A DNA stretch of 64,000 nt from the NCBI GenBank assembly GCA_036526195.1, contig DATCYZ010000080.1, positions 1 to 64,000 of the forward strand, written 5' to 3'. This stretch comes from DATCYZ01 sp036526195. Its GTDB lineage: Bacteria > Pseudomonadota > Gammaproteobacteria > Burkholderiales > SG8-39. The notes beneath the pieces were generated by a model that did no database searches, was not told the DNA's origin, and saw only the letters and a program-made list of their open reading frames with translations. Shown here one piece after another: positions 47,676 through 59,209 of the stretch; positions within the stretch are counted from its first letter, which is position 1, and each line of letters starts with the position of its first letter. A program made the position numbers and the translations under genes.

Positions 47676-49451
47676 TCAGTAGGTCCGCACCTTGGGCTCG
47701 AAGGACTCCACCGAGAGCGGCTTGAGATGCACCGGCTTGTACTCGAGCCGGCTGCCCTCACGGTACCACAGCGTGTGCTTCATCCAGTTGGCGTCGTCGC
47801 GCTCCGGGAAGTCGCTGCGCGACTGCGCGCCGCGCGATTCCTTGCGCGCTTCCGCGGACACCACCGTGGACATCGCCACCTCGACCAGGTTGTCGAGTTC
47901 GAGGGCCTCGATGCGCGCGGTGTTGAAGACGCGCGACTTGTCGCCGATCATGGTGTTCGCGGCGCGCTCGGCGATCGCCTTCATCTTCGCCACGCCCTCG
48001 GTCAGCATCTCGGGGAAGCGGAACACGCCGCAATGCGCCTGCATCGTGCGCCGCAGGGCGTTCGACACCTCCGGGACGCGCTCGCCCGAGGCGGCGCCGT
48101 CGAGCCGCGCGAGGCGCGCGAGCGAGCGCTCGGCGGCATCCTTCGGCAGTTCAGGGTGCGCGGCCGGCATGGCGCGGATGTCCTTCACCATCTGCTCGCC
48201 CGAGGCCTTGCCGAACACCACGAGGTCGAGCAGCGAATTCGTGCCCAGCCGGTTGGCGCCGTGCACCGAGACGCAGGCGCATTCGCCGGCGGCGTAGAAC
48301 CCGGGCACCACCGCGTCCGGGTTGCCGTCGCGCGGCGCCACCACCTGCCCGAGGTAATTCGCCGGGATGCCGCCCATCTGGTAGTGCACCGTGGGCACCA
48401 CGGGAATCGGCTCGCGCACCGGGTCGGCGTTCGCGAACTTGATCGCGATCTCGCGGATCCCCGGCAGCCGCAGGTTGATGACGTCAGGGCCCAGGTGGTC
48501 GAGCTTGAGCAGCACGTGGTCGGCGTCGGGACCGCAGCCGCGGCCTTCCTTGATCTCGGTGGTCATTGCGCGCGAGACGACGTCGCGGCTCGCCAGGTCC
48601 TTGGCGTTCGGCGCGTAGCGCTCCATGAAGCGCTCGCCGTCCTTGTTCAGCAGGTAGCCGCCCTCGCCGCGCACGCCCTCGGTGATCAGCACGCCGGCGC
48701 CGGCGACGCCGGTCGGGTGGAACTGCCAGAATTCCATGTCTTCCAGCGGAATGCCGGCGCGCGCCGCCATGCCCAGGCCGTCGCCGGTATTGATGAAGGC
48801 GTTCGTCGTCGCCCAGTAGATGCGGCCCGCGCCGCCCGTGGCGAACAGCGTCGCCTTGGCCTGGAACAGGTGGACCTCGCCGGTCTCCATCTCGAGCGCG
48901 GTCACGCCGAGCACCTCGCCGTCGGCGCCGCGCACCAGGTCGAGCGCCATCCACTCGACGAAGAACTGCGTGTTCGCGCGCACGTTCTGCTGGTACAGCG
49001 TGTGCAGCATGGCGTGTCCGGTGCGATCGGCGGCGGCGCAGGCGCGCATCGCCATCTTCGGGCTGCCGTAGTCCTGGGTATGCCCGCCGAAGGGCCGCTG
49101 GTAGATCTTGCCGTTCTCCAGCCGGTCGAAGGGCATGCCCATGTGCTCGAGTTCCACCACCACCTCGACCGCGCGCCGGCACATGTACTCGATGGCATCC
49201 TGGTCGCCGAGGTAGTCCGACCCCTTGACGGTGTCGTACATGTGCCAGTGCCAGTTGTCCTCGGTGGAATTGGCAAGCGGCGCGGCGATGCCGCCCTGCG
49301 CCGCAACCGTGTGCGAGCGCGTCGGGAAGACCTTGCTGAGCACCGCGACCTTGAGGTCCGCGCGCGCGAGTTCCAGCGCGGCACGCAATCCCGAGCCGCC
49401 CGCGCCCACCACGATCGCATCGAATTTTCGTACCTGAACCGACACACTCAT
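47676..49451 (-). CDS. sdhA: succinate dehydrogenase flavoprotein subunit
   Basis: The 591-aa subunit oxidises succinate to fumarate. It has the FAD motif VVGAGGSGLRAALELA, the flavinylated His in RSHTVAAQGGIAAP, the dicarboxylate-binding HPTGV and HYQMGGIP, and the catalytic Arg region GANRLGTNSLLD. The start at 49451 overlaps the sdhD stop in an ATGA. It lies between sdhD and sdhB. Confidence 0.98.
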   Translation of the reverse strand: MSVSVQVRKFDAIVVGAGGSGLRAALELARADLKVAVLSKVFPTRSHTVAAQGGIAAPLANSTEDNWHWHMYDTVKGSDYLGDQDAIEYMCRRAVEVVVELEHMGMPFDRLENGKIYQRPFGGHTQDYGSPKMAMRACAAADRTGHAMLHTLYQQNVRANTQFFVEWMALDLVRGADGEVLGVTALEMETGEVHLFQAKATLFATGGAGRIYWATTNAFINTGDGLGMAARAGIPLEDMEFWQFHPTGVAGAGVLITEGVRGEGGYLLNKDGERFMERYAPNAKDLASRDVVSRAMTTEIKEGRGCGPDADHVLLKLDHLGPDVINLRLPGIREIAIKFANADPVREPIPVVPTVHYQMGGIPANYLGQVVAPRDGNPDAVVPGFYAAGECACVSVHGANRLGTNSLLDLVVFGKASGEQMVKDIRAMPAAHPELPKDAAERSLARLARLDGAASGERVPEVSNALRRTMQAHCGVFRFPEMLTEGVAKMKAIAERAANTMIGDKSRVFNTARIEALELDNLVEVAMSTVVSAEARKESRGAQSRSDFPERDDANWMKHTLWYREGSRLEYKPVHLKPLSVESFEPKVRTY

Positions 49452-49789
49452 CTCCAGAGGATCTGGACTGTCCAGCCCAGGTAGCCGGCGATCACCAGCA
49501 GCACGCCGACCTCGAGCGCAAGGCGCATGCCCGCCGGCTTGACGTAATCCATGATGACATCGCGAATGCCCACCCACATGTGCCAGCCGAGGCTGACGGC
49601 GAACAGCAGCGTGGCCACCCGCATCCAGCCCTGCGTGAACAGGTCCTTCCAGACCCCGTAGGACAGCGGCATCCCGGCCATCACCACCACCAGGATGATC
49701 ACGGTGTACACCGCCATGACGACGGCCGTGATGCGCTGCGCCAGCCAGTCGCGCAGGCCGTAGTGCGCCCCGGTGACGACGCGGTTCAC
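49448..49789 (-). CDS. sdhD: succinate dehydrogenase membrane anchor subunit SdhD
   Basis: The 113-aa protein has three membrane helices and the conserved QRITAVVMAVYTVII and GWHMWVGIRDVIMDYVKP motifs, whose His region contributes to heme b. It starts at GTG 49789, overlapping the sdhC stop by 4 bases (GTGA); this gives a normal SdhD length and no ATG is better placed. Confidence 0.93.
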   Translation of the reverse strand: MNRVVTGAHYGLRDWLAQRITAVVMAVYTVIILVVVMAGMPLSYGVWKDLFTQGWMRVATLLFAVSLGWHMWVGIRDVIMDYVKPAGMRLALEVGVLLVIAGYLGWTVQILWR

Positions 49790-50187
49790 CACAGCCGCAC
49801 GCCGAAGAACGCCGTCAGGGCGAGGCCGGCCACCAGCACCACGACGCTGGTCCTGCGCGAGGACGCCTTGTCGACGCCCTTGTGCAGGTCGAGGAACAGG
49901 TAGCGGATGCCGGCGCAGAAATGATGGCAATAGGCCCAGATCAGCACCAGCAGCGAAAGCTTGACCGGCCACAGGCCGAGGTAATGCTTGATCGCCTCGA
50001 AGCCGGCCTCCGAGGCGAGGCTGCGATCCAGGATGAACAGCAGCCACACGCCGGCCAGGAACAGCAGCACGCCGCTGATGCGGTGCAGGATGGACACCCA
50101 GCCCGCCAGCGGCAGCCGGATCTCGAACAGCAGTGCCTGAAGGCTCAGGTACTTGGGTCGCGTTTTCTTGAGTGCCGCGTTGGACAT
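49786..50187 (-). CDS. sdhC: succinate dehydrogenase cytochrome b556 subunit SdhC
   Basis: The 133-aa protein has three membrane helices and the SdhC signature RPKYLSLQ...SILHRISGVLLF (quinone and heme pocket) and CHHFCAGIRYLFLD. The start at 50187 gives the usual cytoplasmic N-terminus. It is the first gene of the sdhCDAB-sdhE-gltA-sucAB-lpdA series and has a TATAAT box 70 bases upstream. Confidence 0.95.
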   Translation of the reverse strand: MSNAALKKTRPKYLSLQALLFEIRLPLAGWVSILHRISGVLLFLAGVWLLFILDRSLASEAGFEAIKHYLGLWPVKLSLLVLIWAYCHHFCAGIRYLFLDLHKGVDKASSRRTSVVVLVAGLALTAFFGVRLW

Positions 50188-50257
50188 TGCCTCGGTCCGT
50201 CCTGGATCTGGTTTTTCAAGGGCATCGCCGCAATGCATGCGTCGATAAGGCGTCCAA

Positions 50258-50263
50258 ATTATA
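50258..50263 (-). promoter_or_regulatory. -10 element of the sdh operon promoter
   Basis: A perfect TATAAT (50263 to 50258, minus strand) stands in the 107-base spacer between the GntR gene and sdhC. It predicts a start near 50251 and a 5' leader of about 64 bases. No TTGACA is seen at the right distance, so the promoter may need an activator or be weak. Confidence 0.45.
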
Positions 50264-50294
50264 GCCGCAACGCAACATGAACGAGGTTGCGACC

Positions 50295-51017
50295 TCAGCC
50301 AAGTTCGCTGCGGTAGTAGTGCTGGTCGGTGTTGTACAGATCACGCCGCCATTCCACCGGACGATCACCATAGGTAAACGAAAGCCGCTCGACCTGCAGC
50401 AGCGCATGCCCCGGCTGGACCGCCAGCAGTTTCGCGCTCGCCGGGTCGGCGGTCACGGCCTTGAGCCGTTCCTCGGCGCGCACCATCCGGGTGCCGAACT
50501 CGGTCTCGAACAGGTTGTACAGCGCACCCCGGTGCTCGCTGATCGCGCTCGCCGTGAGTCCCTTGAACAGCGTCCCCGGCAACCAGACCTCGTCCAGCAG
50601 CACCGGCGCGCCGCCGAACACCAGCAGGCGCTTGAGCATCAGCACCGGATCGCCCGCCTTCAGGTCGAGCGCGCGCGCCAGCTCGGCGCTCGCGCGCGAG
50701 CGCCTGAACTCGAGCATCTGGCGTTCGGGCGCGACCGCCTCGCCGGCGTCCGGGGTCAGCCGCAGGAAGCGGAAGCGCACCTGCGCTTCACCGTGGGTGG
50801 CAACGAAGGTGCCCTTGCCCTGGCGGCGCACCAGCAGGTTCTCGGCCGCGAGTTCGTCGATCGCCTTGCGCACCGTGCCCTGGCTGACGCGAAAGCGCGC
50901 GGCGAGCTCGATTTCGCTCGGAATGGCCTCGCCGGGGCGCCATTCCCCGCCGTGCAGGCCCTCGAGCAACAGGGCCTTGATCTGGCGGTACAGCGGGCTG
51001 TAGGTGGGCGACGCCAT
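50295..51017 (-). CDS. GntR/HutC-family transcriptional regulator
   Basis: The 240-aa protein has an N-terminal winged helix (PLYRQIKALLLEGLHGGEWRPGEAIPS, then FRVSQGTVRKAIDELAAENLLVRRQGKGTF) and a C-terminal UTRA ligand-binding domain (about 95-235). It is encoded between the sdh operon and mdh. The divergent spacer to mdh contains an inverted repeat likely to be its operator. By position it should control the mdh-prp-acnA genes, its own gene and perhaps sdh, in response to a small acid. Confidence 0.92.
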   Translation of the reverse strand: MASPTYSPLYRQIKALLLEGLHGGEWRPGEAIPSEIELAARFRVSQGTVRKAIDELAAENLLVRRQGKGTFVATHGEAQVRFRFLRLTPDAGEAVAPERQMLEFRRSRASAELARALDLKAGDPVLMLKRLLVFGGAPVLLDEVWLPGTLFKGLTASAISEHRGALYNLFETEFGTRMVRAEERLKAVTADPASAKLLAVQPGHALLQVERLSFTYGDRPVEWRRDLYNTDQHYYRSELG

Positions 51018-51064
51018 GGCGGGGATTTGAGCATAAGCCGGGCAAGTCGTCTAATTTCTATCTG

Positions 51065-51089
51065 ATGTCTTATAAAAGACAAAAGACAT
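51065..51089. promoter_or_regulatory. GntR operator candidate in the gntR-mdh spacer
   Basis: TGTCTT-ATAA-AAGACA (51066-51081) is a perfect 6+6 inverted repeat, and a second copy of AAAAGACA follows at 51081-51088, seven bases after the first (51074-51081). The outer ATGTCT (51065) and AGACAT (51089) also pair. The AT-rich block abuts the -35 of the mdh promoter and overlaps the probable gntR promoter, so binding there could control both directions. Confidence 0.6.
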
Positions 51090-51090
51090 G

Positions 51091-51120
51091 TTGACTTTCG
51101 CCTCGACCGGTGCCTACCAT
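51091..51120 (+). promoter_or_regulatory. predicted mdh promoter
   Basis: TTGACT (51091-51096), an 18-base spacer and TACCAT (51115-51120) give a reasonable sigma-70 promoter with a start near 51127, about 67 bases before the mdh ATG. The -35 begins 2 bases after the operator candidate. Confidence 0.45.
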
Positions 51121-51193
51121 CGCACGGCGCATGCGGCCCCATCCGGCCCCGCGCACACGAATCCACCACGACCCTCGCGCCCCCGGAGCCCAA

Positions 51194-52186
51194 ATGCCAA
51201 AAGCCCCCGTACGCGTCGCCGTCACCGGCGCCGCCGGACAGATCGGCTACTCGCTGCTGTTTCGCATCGCCAGCGGCGACATGCTCGGCAAGGACCAGCC
51301 CGTCATCCTGCAATTGCTCGAGATTCCCGACGAGAAGGCGCAGAAGGCCCTCAAGGGCGTGATGATGGAACTCGACGATTGCGCCTTTCCCCTGCTGCAC
51401 GGCATGGTCGGCGCCTCGGACCCGATGGTGGCGTTCAAGGACGCGAGCGTCGCACTGCTGGTGGGCGCGCGGCCGCGCGGCCCCGGCATGGAACGCAAGG
51501 ACCTGCTGCAGGCGAACGGCAAGATCTTCCAGCCGCAGGGCCGCGCGCTGAACGCCGTCGCCAGCCGCGACGTGAAGGTGCTGGTGGTCGGCAACCCGGC
51601 GAACACCAACGCGCTGATCGCGATGAAGAACGCGCCGGACCTGAAGCCGACCCAGTTCACGGCGATGATGCGGCTCGACCACAACCGCGCACTGAGCCAG
51701 ATGGCGGCGAAGGTCGGCAAGCCCGTCGCCTCGATCCGCAAGGGCATCGTCTGGGGCAACCATTCCGCCACCCAGTACCCGGACCTGTTCCAGGCCGAGT
51801 GCGACGGCAAGAAGGTCTGGGACCTGATCAAGGACCAGGCCTGGCTGGAGAAGGACTTCATTCCCACGGTGCAGAAGCGCGGCGCGGCGATCATCGACGC
51901 GCGCGGCCTGTCCTCCGCGGCGAGCGCCGCCAGCGCGGCGGTCGACCACATCCGCGACTGGGCGCTCGGCACCCGCGACGGCGACTGGGTGTCGATGGGC
52001 ATTCCCTCGGACGGCAGCTACGACATCCCGGAAGGCGTGCTCTACGGCTACCCGGTGACCTGCGCGAACGGCAGGATCAGCATCGTCAAGGGGCTCGAGC
52101 AGAGCGCCTTCAGCCGCGAGCGCATGATGGCCACCCTCAAGGAACTGCACGAGGAGCGCGACGGCATCAAGGACCTGCTCGGTTGA
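51194..52186 (+). CDS. mdh: malate dehydrogenase
   Basis: The 330-aa enzyme oxidises malate to oxaloacetate with NAD. It is of the cytosolic-type family common in Betaproteobacteria: VAVTGAAGQIGYSLLFRIASG (NAD-binding), GARPRGPGMERKDLL (substrate Arg residues), VVGNPANTNA and the catalytic His in IVWGNHSATQYPD. The start at 51194 gives the typical N-terminus. It is the first gene of a plus-strand series through acnA. Confidence 0.97.
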   Translation: MPKAPVRVAVTGAAGQIGYSLLFRIASGDMLGKDQPVILQLLEIPDEKAQKALKGVMMELDDCAFPLLHGMVGASDPMVAFKDASVALLVGARPRGPGMERKDLLQANGKIFQPQGRALNAVASRDVKVLVVGNPANTNALIAMKNAPDLKPTQFTAMMRLDHNRALSQMAAKVGKPVASIRKGIVWGNHSATQYPDLFQAECDGKKVWDLIKDQAWLEKDFIPTVQKRGAAIIDARGLSSAASAASAAVDHIRDWALGTRDGDWVSMGIPSDGSYDIPEGVLYGYPVTCANGRISIVKGLEQSAFSRERMMATLKELHEERDGIKDLLG

Positions 52187-52193
52187 GCGCGCC

Positions 52194-53075
52194 ATGACCC
52201 CGGGCGCAAAGTTCCGTCAGGCCCTGCGCGAGGAATCGCCGCTGCAGGTCATCGGCGCGATCTGCGCCTACCATGCGCGACTGGCCCAGGCCAGCGGCTA
52301 CCGCGCCATTTATCTCTCCGGCGGCGGCGTCGCCGCCGGCTCCCTCGGCCTGCCGGACCTCGGCATCTCGAACCTCGACGACGTGCTGATCGACGTGCGG
52401 CGCATCACCGACGTCTGCGACCTGCCGCTGCTGGTCGACGTCGATACCGGCTTCGGCGCGAGCGCGTTCAATGTCGCGCGCACCGTGCGCTCGCTGGTCA
52501 AGGCCGGCGCCGCGGCCCTGCACATCGAGGACCAGGCCGGCGCCAAGCGCTGCGGCCACCGCCCCAACAAGGAAATCGTCTCCACCGAGGAGATGTGCGA
52601 CCGGCTGCGGGCCGCGGCGGACGCGCGGTCCGACGCGTCCTTCGGCATCATGGCGCGCACCGATGCGCTGGCGAGCGAAGGCCTGGACCGTGCGCTGGAG
52701 CGCGCCGCGCGCTACGTCGAGGCCGGCGCGGACATGGTGTTCCCGGAAGCGATGACCGAGCTCTCGATGTACCGGCGCTTCGTCGACGCCGTGAAGGTGC
52801 CGGTGCTGGCCAACATCACCGAGTTCGGCCAGACGCCGCTGTTCACGCTGGAGGAATTGCGCAGCGCCGGCGTCGGCATCGCCCTCTATCCCCTGTCGGC
52901 GTTCCGCGCCATGAACAAGGCGGCGCTGGAGGTCTACGGCACGGTGCGACGCGAAGGCACGCAGAAGAACGTGGTCAACACGATGCAGTCGCGCGACGAC
53001 CTGTACCGGTACCTCGACTATCACGCCTACGAATCCAAGCTCGACGAACTGTACAAACGGGAGAAGCGCGCATGA
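52194..53075 (+). CDS. prpB: methylisocitrate lyase
   Basis: The 293-aa TIM-barrel enzyme of the isocitrate lyase superfamily splits 2-methylisocitrate to pyruvate and succinate. It has the catalytic motif GAKRCGHR (Cys), the metal site DVDTGFG and the NITEFGQTPLF loop typical of PrpB. It starts 7 bases after mdh and overlaps prpC by 4 bases (ATGA). Confidence 0.96.
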   Translation: MTPGAKFRQALREESPLQVIGAICAYHARLAQASGYRAIYLSGGGVAAGSLGLPDLGISNLDDVLIDVRRITDVCDLPLLVDVDTGFGASAFNVARTVRSLVKAGAAALHIEDQAGAKRCGHRPNKEIVSTEEMCDRLRAAADARSDASFGIMARTDALASEGLDRALERAARYVEAGADMVFPEAMTELSMYRRFVDAVKVPVLANITEFGQTPLFTLEELRSAGVGIALYPLSAFRAMNKAALEVYGTVRREGTQKNVVNTMQSRDDLYRYLDYHAYESKLDELYKREKRA

Positions 53076-54244
53076 GCGAAACCCGGGCCGCCGCCCCCAA
53101 GCCCAAGAAGTCCGTTGCCCTCTCGGGCGTCCCCGCCGGCAACACGGCCCTGTCCACGGTCGGCCGCACCGGCAACGACCTCGCCTACCGCGGCTACGAC
53201 ATCCTGGAGTTCGCCGACAAGGCGGAATTCGAGGAGATCGCCTACCTGCTGGTGCACGGCGCCCTGCCGAATGCCGCGGAACTGTCCGCCTACAAGACCC
53301 GGCTGCGCGCGCTGCGCGGCCTGCCCGCCGCGCTGCGCACGGTGCTCGAGCAGCTGCCCGCCTCCGCCCACCCGATGGACGTGATGCGCACCGGCGTCTC
53401 GGTGCTCGGCAACCTGCTGCCGGAACGCGAGGACCACAACACGCCCGGCGCGCGCGACATCGCCGACCGGCTGATGGCCTCGCTCGGCTCGATGCTGCTG
53501 TACTGGTACCACTTCAGCCACAACGGCCGGCGCATCGAGGTCGAGAACGACGCCGATTCCATCGGCGGCCACTTCCTGCACCTGCTGCACGGCCGCGCGC
53601 CCTCGGACGAATGGGTGCGCGCGATGCACATCTCGCTCATCCTCTACGCGGAGCATGAATTCAACGCCAGCACCTTTGCCTGCCGCGTGATCGCCGGCAC
53701 CGGCTCGGACATGTACAGCGCGATCTGCGGCGGCATCGGCGCGCTGCGCGGGCCGAAACACGGCGGGGCCAACGAGTTCGCCTTCGACGTGCAGTCGCGC
53801 TACCCGGGCCCGGCGGAAGCCGAGGCCGACATCCTGCGCAGCATCGAGGCGAAGGAGATCGTGATCGGCTTCGGCCACCCGGTCTACACCATCGCCGACC
53901 CGCGCAACGAAGTCATCAAGACGCTCGCCAAGCGGCTCTCGAAGACGGCCGGCAGCATGAAGCTGTTCAACATCGCCGAGCGCATCGAAGCCGTGATGCA
54001 GCGCGAAAAGAAGATGTTCGCCAACCTCGACTGGTACAGCGCGGTGTCCTACAACCTGCTGGGCGTGCCGACGGCGATGTTCACGCCGCTGTTCGTCATC
54101 TCGCGCACCAGCGGCTGGTCGGCGCACGTCATCGAGCAGCGCATCGACGGCAAGATCATCCGCCCGAGCGCAAACTACACCGGCCCCGAGAACCGCCGCT
54201 GGGTGCCGCTCAAGGACCGCGCCGCGGCGCGCACCGGGAAATAG
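53072..54244 (+). CDS. prpC: 2-methylcitrate synthase
   Basis: The 390-aa citrate synthase homologue condenses propionyl-CoA and oxaloacetate. It has the short PrpC-type N-terminus (SGVPAGNTALSTVG...LAYRGYDILEFA) without the beta domain of GltA. Catalytic His residues are in RGPKHGGANE and GFGHPVYTIADPR. It is coupled to prpB by ATGA. Confidence 0.96.
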   Translation: MSETRAAAPKPKKSVALSGVPAGNTALSTVGRTGNDLAYRGYDILEFADKAEFEEIAYLLVHGALPNAAELSAYKTRLRALRGLPAALRTVLEQLPASAHPMDVMRTGVSVLGNLLPEREDHNTPGARDIADRLMASLGSMLLYWYHFSHNGRRIEVENDADSIGGHFLHLLHGRAPSDEWVRAMHISLILYAEHEFNASTFACRVIAGTGSDMYSAICGGIGALRGPKHGGANEFAFDVQSRYPGPAEAEADILRSIEAKEIVIGFGHPVYTIADPRNEVIKTLAKRLSKTAGSMKLFNIAERIEAVMQREKKMFANLDWYSAVSYNLLGVPTAMFTPLFVISRTSGWSAHVIEQRIDGKIIRPSANYTGPENRRWVPLKDRAAARTGK

Positions 54245-54248
54245 ACCG

Positions 54249-54464
54249 ATGGCCGCCTACGAATCCGACCTGACGCAGTTCATGCGGCGCTTTCTCGCGC
54301 AGCACCCGGAGGAACTCGACTCGCAGCGCGAAGGGCGCGGCATCTGGTGGGACAAGGACCCGGCGGTGCGCACCGCGCCGCCCGGACCGCGCCATGCGCC
54401 CCGCTCCGGCGGCGCCGAGTACACCTTCCGCCCGCTCAGCGAGTCGAACCTCGGCACGGACTGA
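54249..54464 (+). CDS. DUF3460 family protein
   Basis: The 71-aa soluble protein opens with YESDLTQFMRRFLAQHPE and has the RGIWWDKDPAV segment typical of DUF3460, a small family found mainly in Betaproteobacteria. Its function is unknown. It lies 4 bases after prpC and 35 bases before prpD, so it is inside the methylcitrate operon, and a link to that cycle or to central metabolism is plausible. Confidence 0.88.
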   Translation: MAAYESDLTQFMRRFLAQHPEELDSQREGRGIWWDKDPAVRTAPPGPRHAPRSGGAEYTFRPLSESNLGTD

Positions 54465-54499
54465 CCCCGCACCCCGAACCACAGGATCCACGCCCCGCC

Positions 54500-55951
54500 A
54501 TGTCCGCCCACATCTCGAACGTCCGACCGAAGCCGGACGATGTCCTCGTCCGCATCGCCGATTACGCGGCGAAGACCCGCATCACCAGCAAGGACGCGTA
54601 CGACACCGCGCGCTATTGCCTGATGGATACCCTTGGCTGCGGCTTCGAGGCGCTCGAGTATCCCGCCTGCACCAAGCTGATGGGCCCGGTGGTCCCCGGC
54701 ACCGTGGTGCCGAACGGCGCAAAGGTCCCCGGCACCGCGTTCCAGCTCGACCCGATCCAGGCCGCGTTCAACATCGGCGCCATGATCCGCTGGCTCGACT
54801 TCAACGACACTTGGCTGGCCGCCGAATGGGGGCACCCCTCCGACAACCTCGGCGGCATCCTCGCCACGGCGGACTGGCTCTCGCGCACCGCCGTCGCCGC
54901 CGGCAAGCCGCCGCTCACCGTGAAGGACGTGCTCACCGCCATGATCAAGGCGCACGAGATCCAGGGCGTGCTGGCGCTGGACAACTCGTTCAACCGGGTG
55001 GGCCTGGACCACGTGGTGCTGGTGAAGGTGGCCTCCACCGCGGTGGTGGCCCAGATGCTCGGCTGCACCCGCGAGGAGATCCTGAACGCGGTCTCCCAGG
55101 CCTGGGTCGACGGGCAGAGCCTGCGCACCTACCGCCACGCGCCGAACACCGGCTCGAGGAAGAGCTGGGCCGCGGGCGACGCCACCGCGCGCGCGGTGCG
55201 CCTCGCGCTGATCTCGAAGACCGGAGAGATGGGCTATCCCTCCGTGCTGAGCGCGAAGACCTGGGGCTTCTACGACGTGCTGTTCAAGGGCAAGCCGTTC
55301 ACGTTCCAGCGCCCCTTCGGTTCCTACGTCATGGAGAACGTACTCTTCAAGATCTCCTTCCCCGCCGAATTCCACTCGCAGACCGCGGTGGAGTGCGCGA
55401 TGGACATCCACCGGGAACTCGCGCGCCTCGGCCGCACGCCGGAGGACATCAGGAAGATCACGATCCGCACGCACGAGGCCTGCATCCGCATCATCGACAA
55501 GAAGGGGCCGCTCAACAACCCCGCCGACCGCGACCATTGCGTGCAGTACATGGTGGCGGTGCCGATCCTGTTCGGCCGCCTGACCGCGGGCGACTACGAG
55601 GACGCGATCGCCGCCGACCCGCGCATCGACGCCCTGCGCGACAGGATCAGCTGCGTCGAGGACAAGCAGTTCACGAAGGACTACCACGACCCGGCGAAGC
55701 GCTCGATCGCAAATGCGCTCACGGTGGAGTTCAAGGACGGCAAGAAGCTCAAGGAGATCGTCTGCGAATACCCGATCGGCCACAAGCGCCGGCGCAAGGA
55801 AGGCATGCCGGTGCTGGTGGAAAAGTTCCGCACCAACCTGGCCCGGCGCTTCCCGGAGAAGCAGCGCAAGGCGATCCTCGAGCTGTGCCTGGACGCGAAG
55901 CGGCTGGACGCCACCCCGGTGCACGAATTCGTCGACGCCATGGTGATCTGA
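54500..55951 (+). CDS. prpD: 2-methylcitrate dehydratase
   Basis: The 483-aa MmgE/PrpD-family enzyme, which needs no iron-sulfur cluster, dehydrates 2-methylcitrate to 2-methylaconitate. Marks are YCLMDTLGCGFEAL, the signature IRWLDFNDTWLAAEWGHPSDN and HEIQGVLALDNSFN. The start at 54500 gives the usual PrpD N-terminus. The nearby acnA-type aconitase would complete hydration to methylisocitrate. Confidence 0.97.
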   Translation: MSAHISNVRPKPDDVLVRIADYAAKTRITSKDAYDTARYCLMDTLGCGFEALEYPACTKLMGPVVPGTVVPNGAKVPGTAFQLDPIQAAFNIGAMIRWLDFNDTWLAAEWGHPSDNLGGILATADWLSRTAVAAGKPPLTVKDVLTAMIKAHEIQGVLALDNSFNRVGLDHVVLVKVASTAVVAQMLGCTREEILNAVSQAWVDGQSLRTYRHAPNTGSRKSWAAGDATARAVRLALISKTGEMGYPSVLSAKTWGFYDVLFKGKPFTFQRPFGSYVMENVLFKISFPAEFHSQTAVECAMDIHRELARLGRTPEDIRKITIRTHEACIRIIDKKGPLNNPADRDHCVQYMVAVPILFGRLTAGDYEDAIAADPRIDALRDRISCVEDKQFTKDYHDPAKRSIANALTVEFKDGKKLKEIVCEYPIGHKRRRKEGMPVLVEKFRTNLARRFPEKQRKAILELCLDAKRLDATPVHEFVDAMVI

Positions 55952-55953
55952 AC

Positions 55954-56490
55954 ATGCGCGCCGTCGCCTTTCGCGGCCTGTGGCTCCTGGTCTTCGTGCT
56001 CGTCACGGGCGCGGCGCGGGCCGCGGAACGCGACCCGCTTGAGCATTTCTTCCATCCCTTCCTCGGCGACCTGCGGGAGGAACTCGCGACCGCGAAGGCC
56101 GCCGGCAAGCGCGGCGTGATGGTGATGTACCACTTCGACGATTGCCCGGCCTGCCAGAAGATGAAGAAGCTGGTGCTCAACCAGGGCAGCGTGCAGGACT
56201 GGTACCGGCGCGAGTTCGTCGTCGTCGGCATCGACATCCGCGGCGCGCAGCCGATCACCGGCATCGACGGCAAGACGCTGCCCGAACAGGCCTACGGCAA
56301 GGCGATGGCGATCCGCGGCACCCCGAGCTTCGACTTCTACGCGCCCGACGGCGCGCGCACCTACCGCCACACCGGCGGCATTTTCGACCCGGCTGAGTTC
56401 CTGCTGCTCGGCCAGTACGTCGCCAGCGGCGCCTACCGCACGCAGACGTTCGCGCAGTACCGGCAGACACCGGCGAAGAAAGGAAGCTGA
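55954..56490 (+). CDS. exported thioredoxin-fold protein (SoxW-like)
   Basis: The 178-aa protein has a signal peptide (about 1-23, ending ARAAE), a thioredoxin fold with the redox motif CPAC (Cys64, Cys67 in YHFDDCPACQKM) and the cis-Pro loop IRGTPSFDFYAPDG. The set resembles SoxW and other periplasmic thioredoxins that reduce disulfides. It sits 2 bases after prpD and 1 base before acnA, an unexpected place for a periplasmic redox protein. The start at 55954 is the one that gives the signal peptide. Confidence 0.9.
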   Translation: MRAVAFRGLWLLVFVLVTGAARAAERDPLEHFFHPFLGDLREELATAKAAGKRGVMVMYHFDDCPACQKMKKLVLNQGSVQDWYRREFVVVGIDIRGAQPITGIDGKTLPEQAYGKAMAIRGTPSFDFYAPDGARTYRHTGGIFDPAEFLLLGQYVASGAYRTQTFAQYRQTPAKKGS

Positions 56491-56491
56491 C

Positions 56492-59197
<2,706 letters not shown>

Positions 59198-59209
59198 ACC
59201 GTTGAGCGA

